A stretch of 34,163 bases of DNA from Rhodospirillales bacterium (GTDB lineage Bacteria > Pseudomonadota > Alphaproteobacteria > BOG-932 > Roseiterribacteraceae), in NCBI GenBank assembly GCA_028291365.1, contig JAQGIE010000158.1, positions 1 to 34,163 on the forward strand. Reading direction: 5' to 3'. A program made the translations under genes and the position numbers. Positions 33,780 through 34,163 of the stretch are shown piece after piece. The first letter of the stretch is position 1. Every line of letters begins with the position of its first letter. Under the pieces are notes generated by a model. That model was not told where the DNA came from, made no database searches, and saw nothing but the letters and a program-made list of their open reading frames with translations.

Positions 33780-34163
33780 ATGAATCGCATCGCCCGCTGC
33801 CGCCTGACTCTTGCCGCCCTTCTCGTTGCCGGCGGTGCTGGTCTGTTCGTCGGCAGCGTCGCTGCCGCGCAGACCGCGCCGGCGCCGGCCACGCTGAACG
33901 TGGTGGCGAACCTGACCACCGGCTGGGTGCGCAACTTCAACCCGTTCAACGAGACGACGCGGCTGCATTCGGTCCGCGAGTTCGTCTACGAGCCGCTGGT
34001 CATCTTCAACGCCATGCATAACGGCCAGCCGCATTTCCGGCTGGCGACCAATTTCGACTTCTCGCCCAACCTGCTGAAGCTGACCTTCACGCTGCGCGAT
34101 GACGTGAAATGGTCCGACGGGCAGAGTTTCACCTCGAAGGACGTCGCCTTCACCTTCGAGCTG
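33780..34163 (+). CDS. ABC transporter family 5 solute-binding protein (N-terminal part, runs off the window)
   Basis: The first 128 residues are visible. A signal peptide ends with VAAA before QTAPAPA. The mature start LNVVANLTTGWVRNFNPFNE and the segment LRDDVKWSDGQSFTSKDVAF are hallmarks of SBP_bac_5 proteins (OppA/DppA/chitobiose-binding type). Periplasmic binding of peptides, muropeptides or oligosaccharides is expected. It lies 166 nt after nagZ in the same direction. The substrate is unknown; a cell-wall peptide or chito-oligosaccharide would suit the context. Confidence 0.88.
   Translation, partial: MNRIARCRLTLAALLVAGGAGLFVGSVAAAQTAPAPATLNVVANLTTGWVRNFNPFNETTRLHSVREFVYEPLVIFNAMHNGQPHFRLATNFDFSPNLLKLTFTLRDDVKWSDGQSFTSKDVAFTFEL

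Noticed and set aside
1-34163. CRISPR array, phage structural genes or toxin-antitoxin pairs
   Set aside because: No regularly spaced short repeats and no recognisable phage or toxin-antitoxin genes were seen; the only mobile DNA is decayed IS and recombinase fragments in 4738-8354.

Overview
The window is GC-rich, densely coded chromosome, most likely from an alphaproteobacterium. The evidence is an rluD-rpoH pair beside a tRNA-Glu, a serC-serA unit with the alphaproteobacterial type of SerC, a hisZ-purA overlap, and a Caulobacter/Xanthomonas-type TonB receptor. I cannot place it reliably below class; Rhodospirillales or Micropepsales-like is a guess. Both ends cut a gene: a probable secreted alpha/beta hydrolase on the left, and an ABC peptide/oligosaccharide-binding protein on the right.

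Region 1 (1-4083) is a glycoside-use locus. A GH3 beta-glucosidase without a visible signal peptide overlaps a GPH-type (MelB-like) symporter by 4 nt, divergent from the hydrolase. This suggests sugar import followed by hydrolysis in the cytoplasm.

Region 2 (4084-8389) is the scarred part of the window. It holds a small secreted protein, a frameshifted IS110-type transposase remnant, and a 67-bp imperfect direct repeat that copies the 3' end of the symporter gene. It also holds an intact tex gene, a truncated IS5-type transposase, and the C-terminal end of a large serine recombinase whose reading frame runs into the antisense of tRNA-Glu(CTC). The last 14 nt of that tRNA (CCA included) recur at 5081-5094, so 5081-8327 looks like a collapsed tRNA-targeted island that now contains little beyond tex.

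Region 3 (8498-22770) is largely housekeeping: rluD, rpoH, purA, hisZ, serA, serC, tam. Two accessory pairs sit inside it. One is a tail-anchored pseudokinase with a small membrane protein (10533-13216). The other is an unrecognised 333-aa helical protein followed 18 nt later by a repeat-rich RTX/DUF4214 secreted protein (15921-19004), placed between hisZ and serA.

Region 4 (22767-34163) is centred on amino-sugar catabolism: thiD (coupled to tam), then nagK, a GntR regulator, a SIS-domain glucosamine-6-phosphate deaminase (NagB-II type), nagA and an osmC gene in one run. A TonB receptor faces this run across a strong terminator. Beyond lie an orphan Cache-like receptor, nagZ, and an ABC solute-binding protein. 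Together these fit uptake of GlcNAc-containing material and murein or chitin fragments: outer-membrane import, NagZ release of GlcNAc, NagK phosphorylation, NagA deacetylation, NagB-II deamination to fructose-6-phosphate.

Three copies of a paired palindromic element (core CCCCGC-loop-GCGGGG, two inverted copies each) lie between genes at about 10453, 20587 and 30907. Each abuts or lies close to the 3' end of a minus-strand gene.
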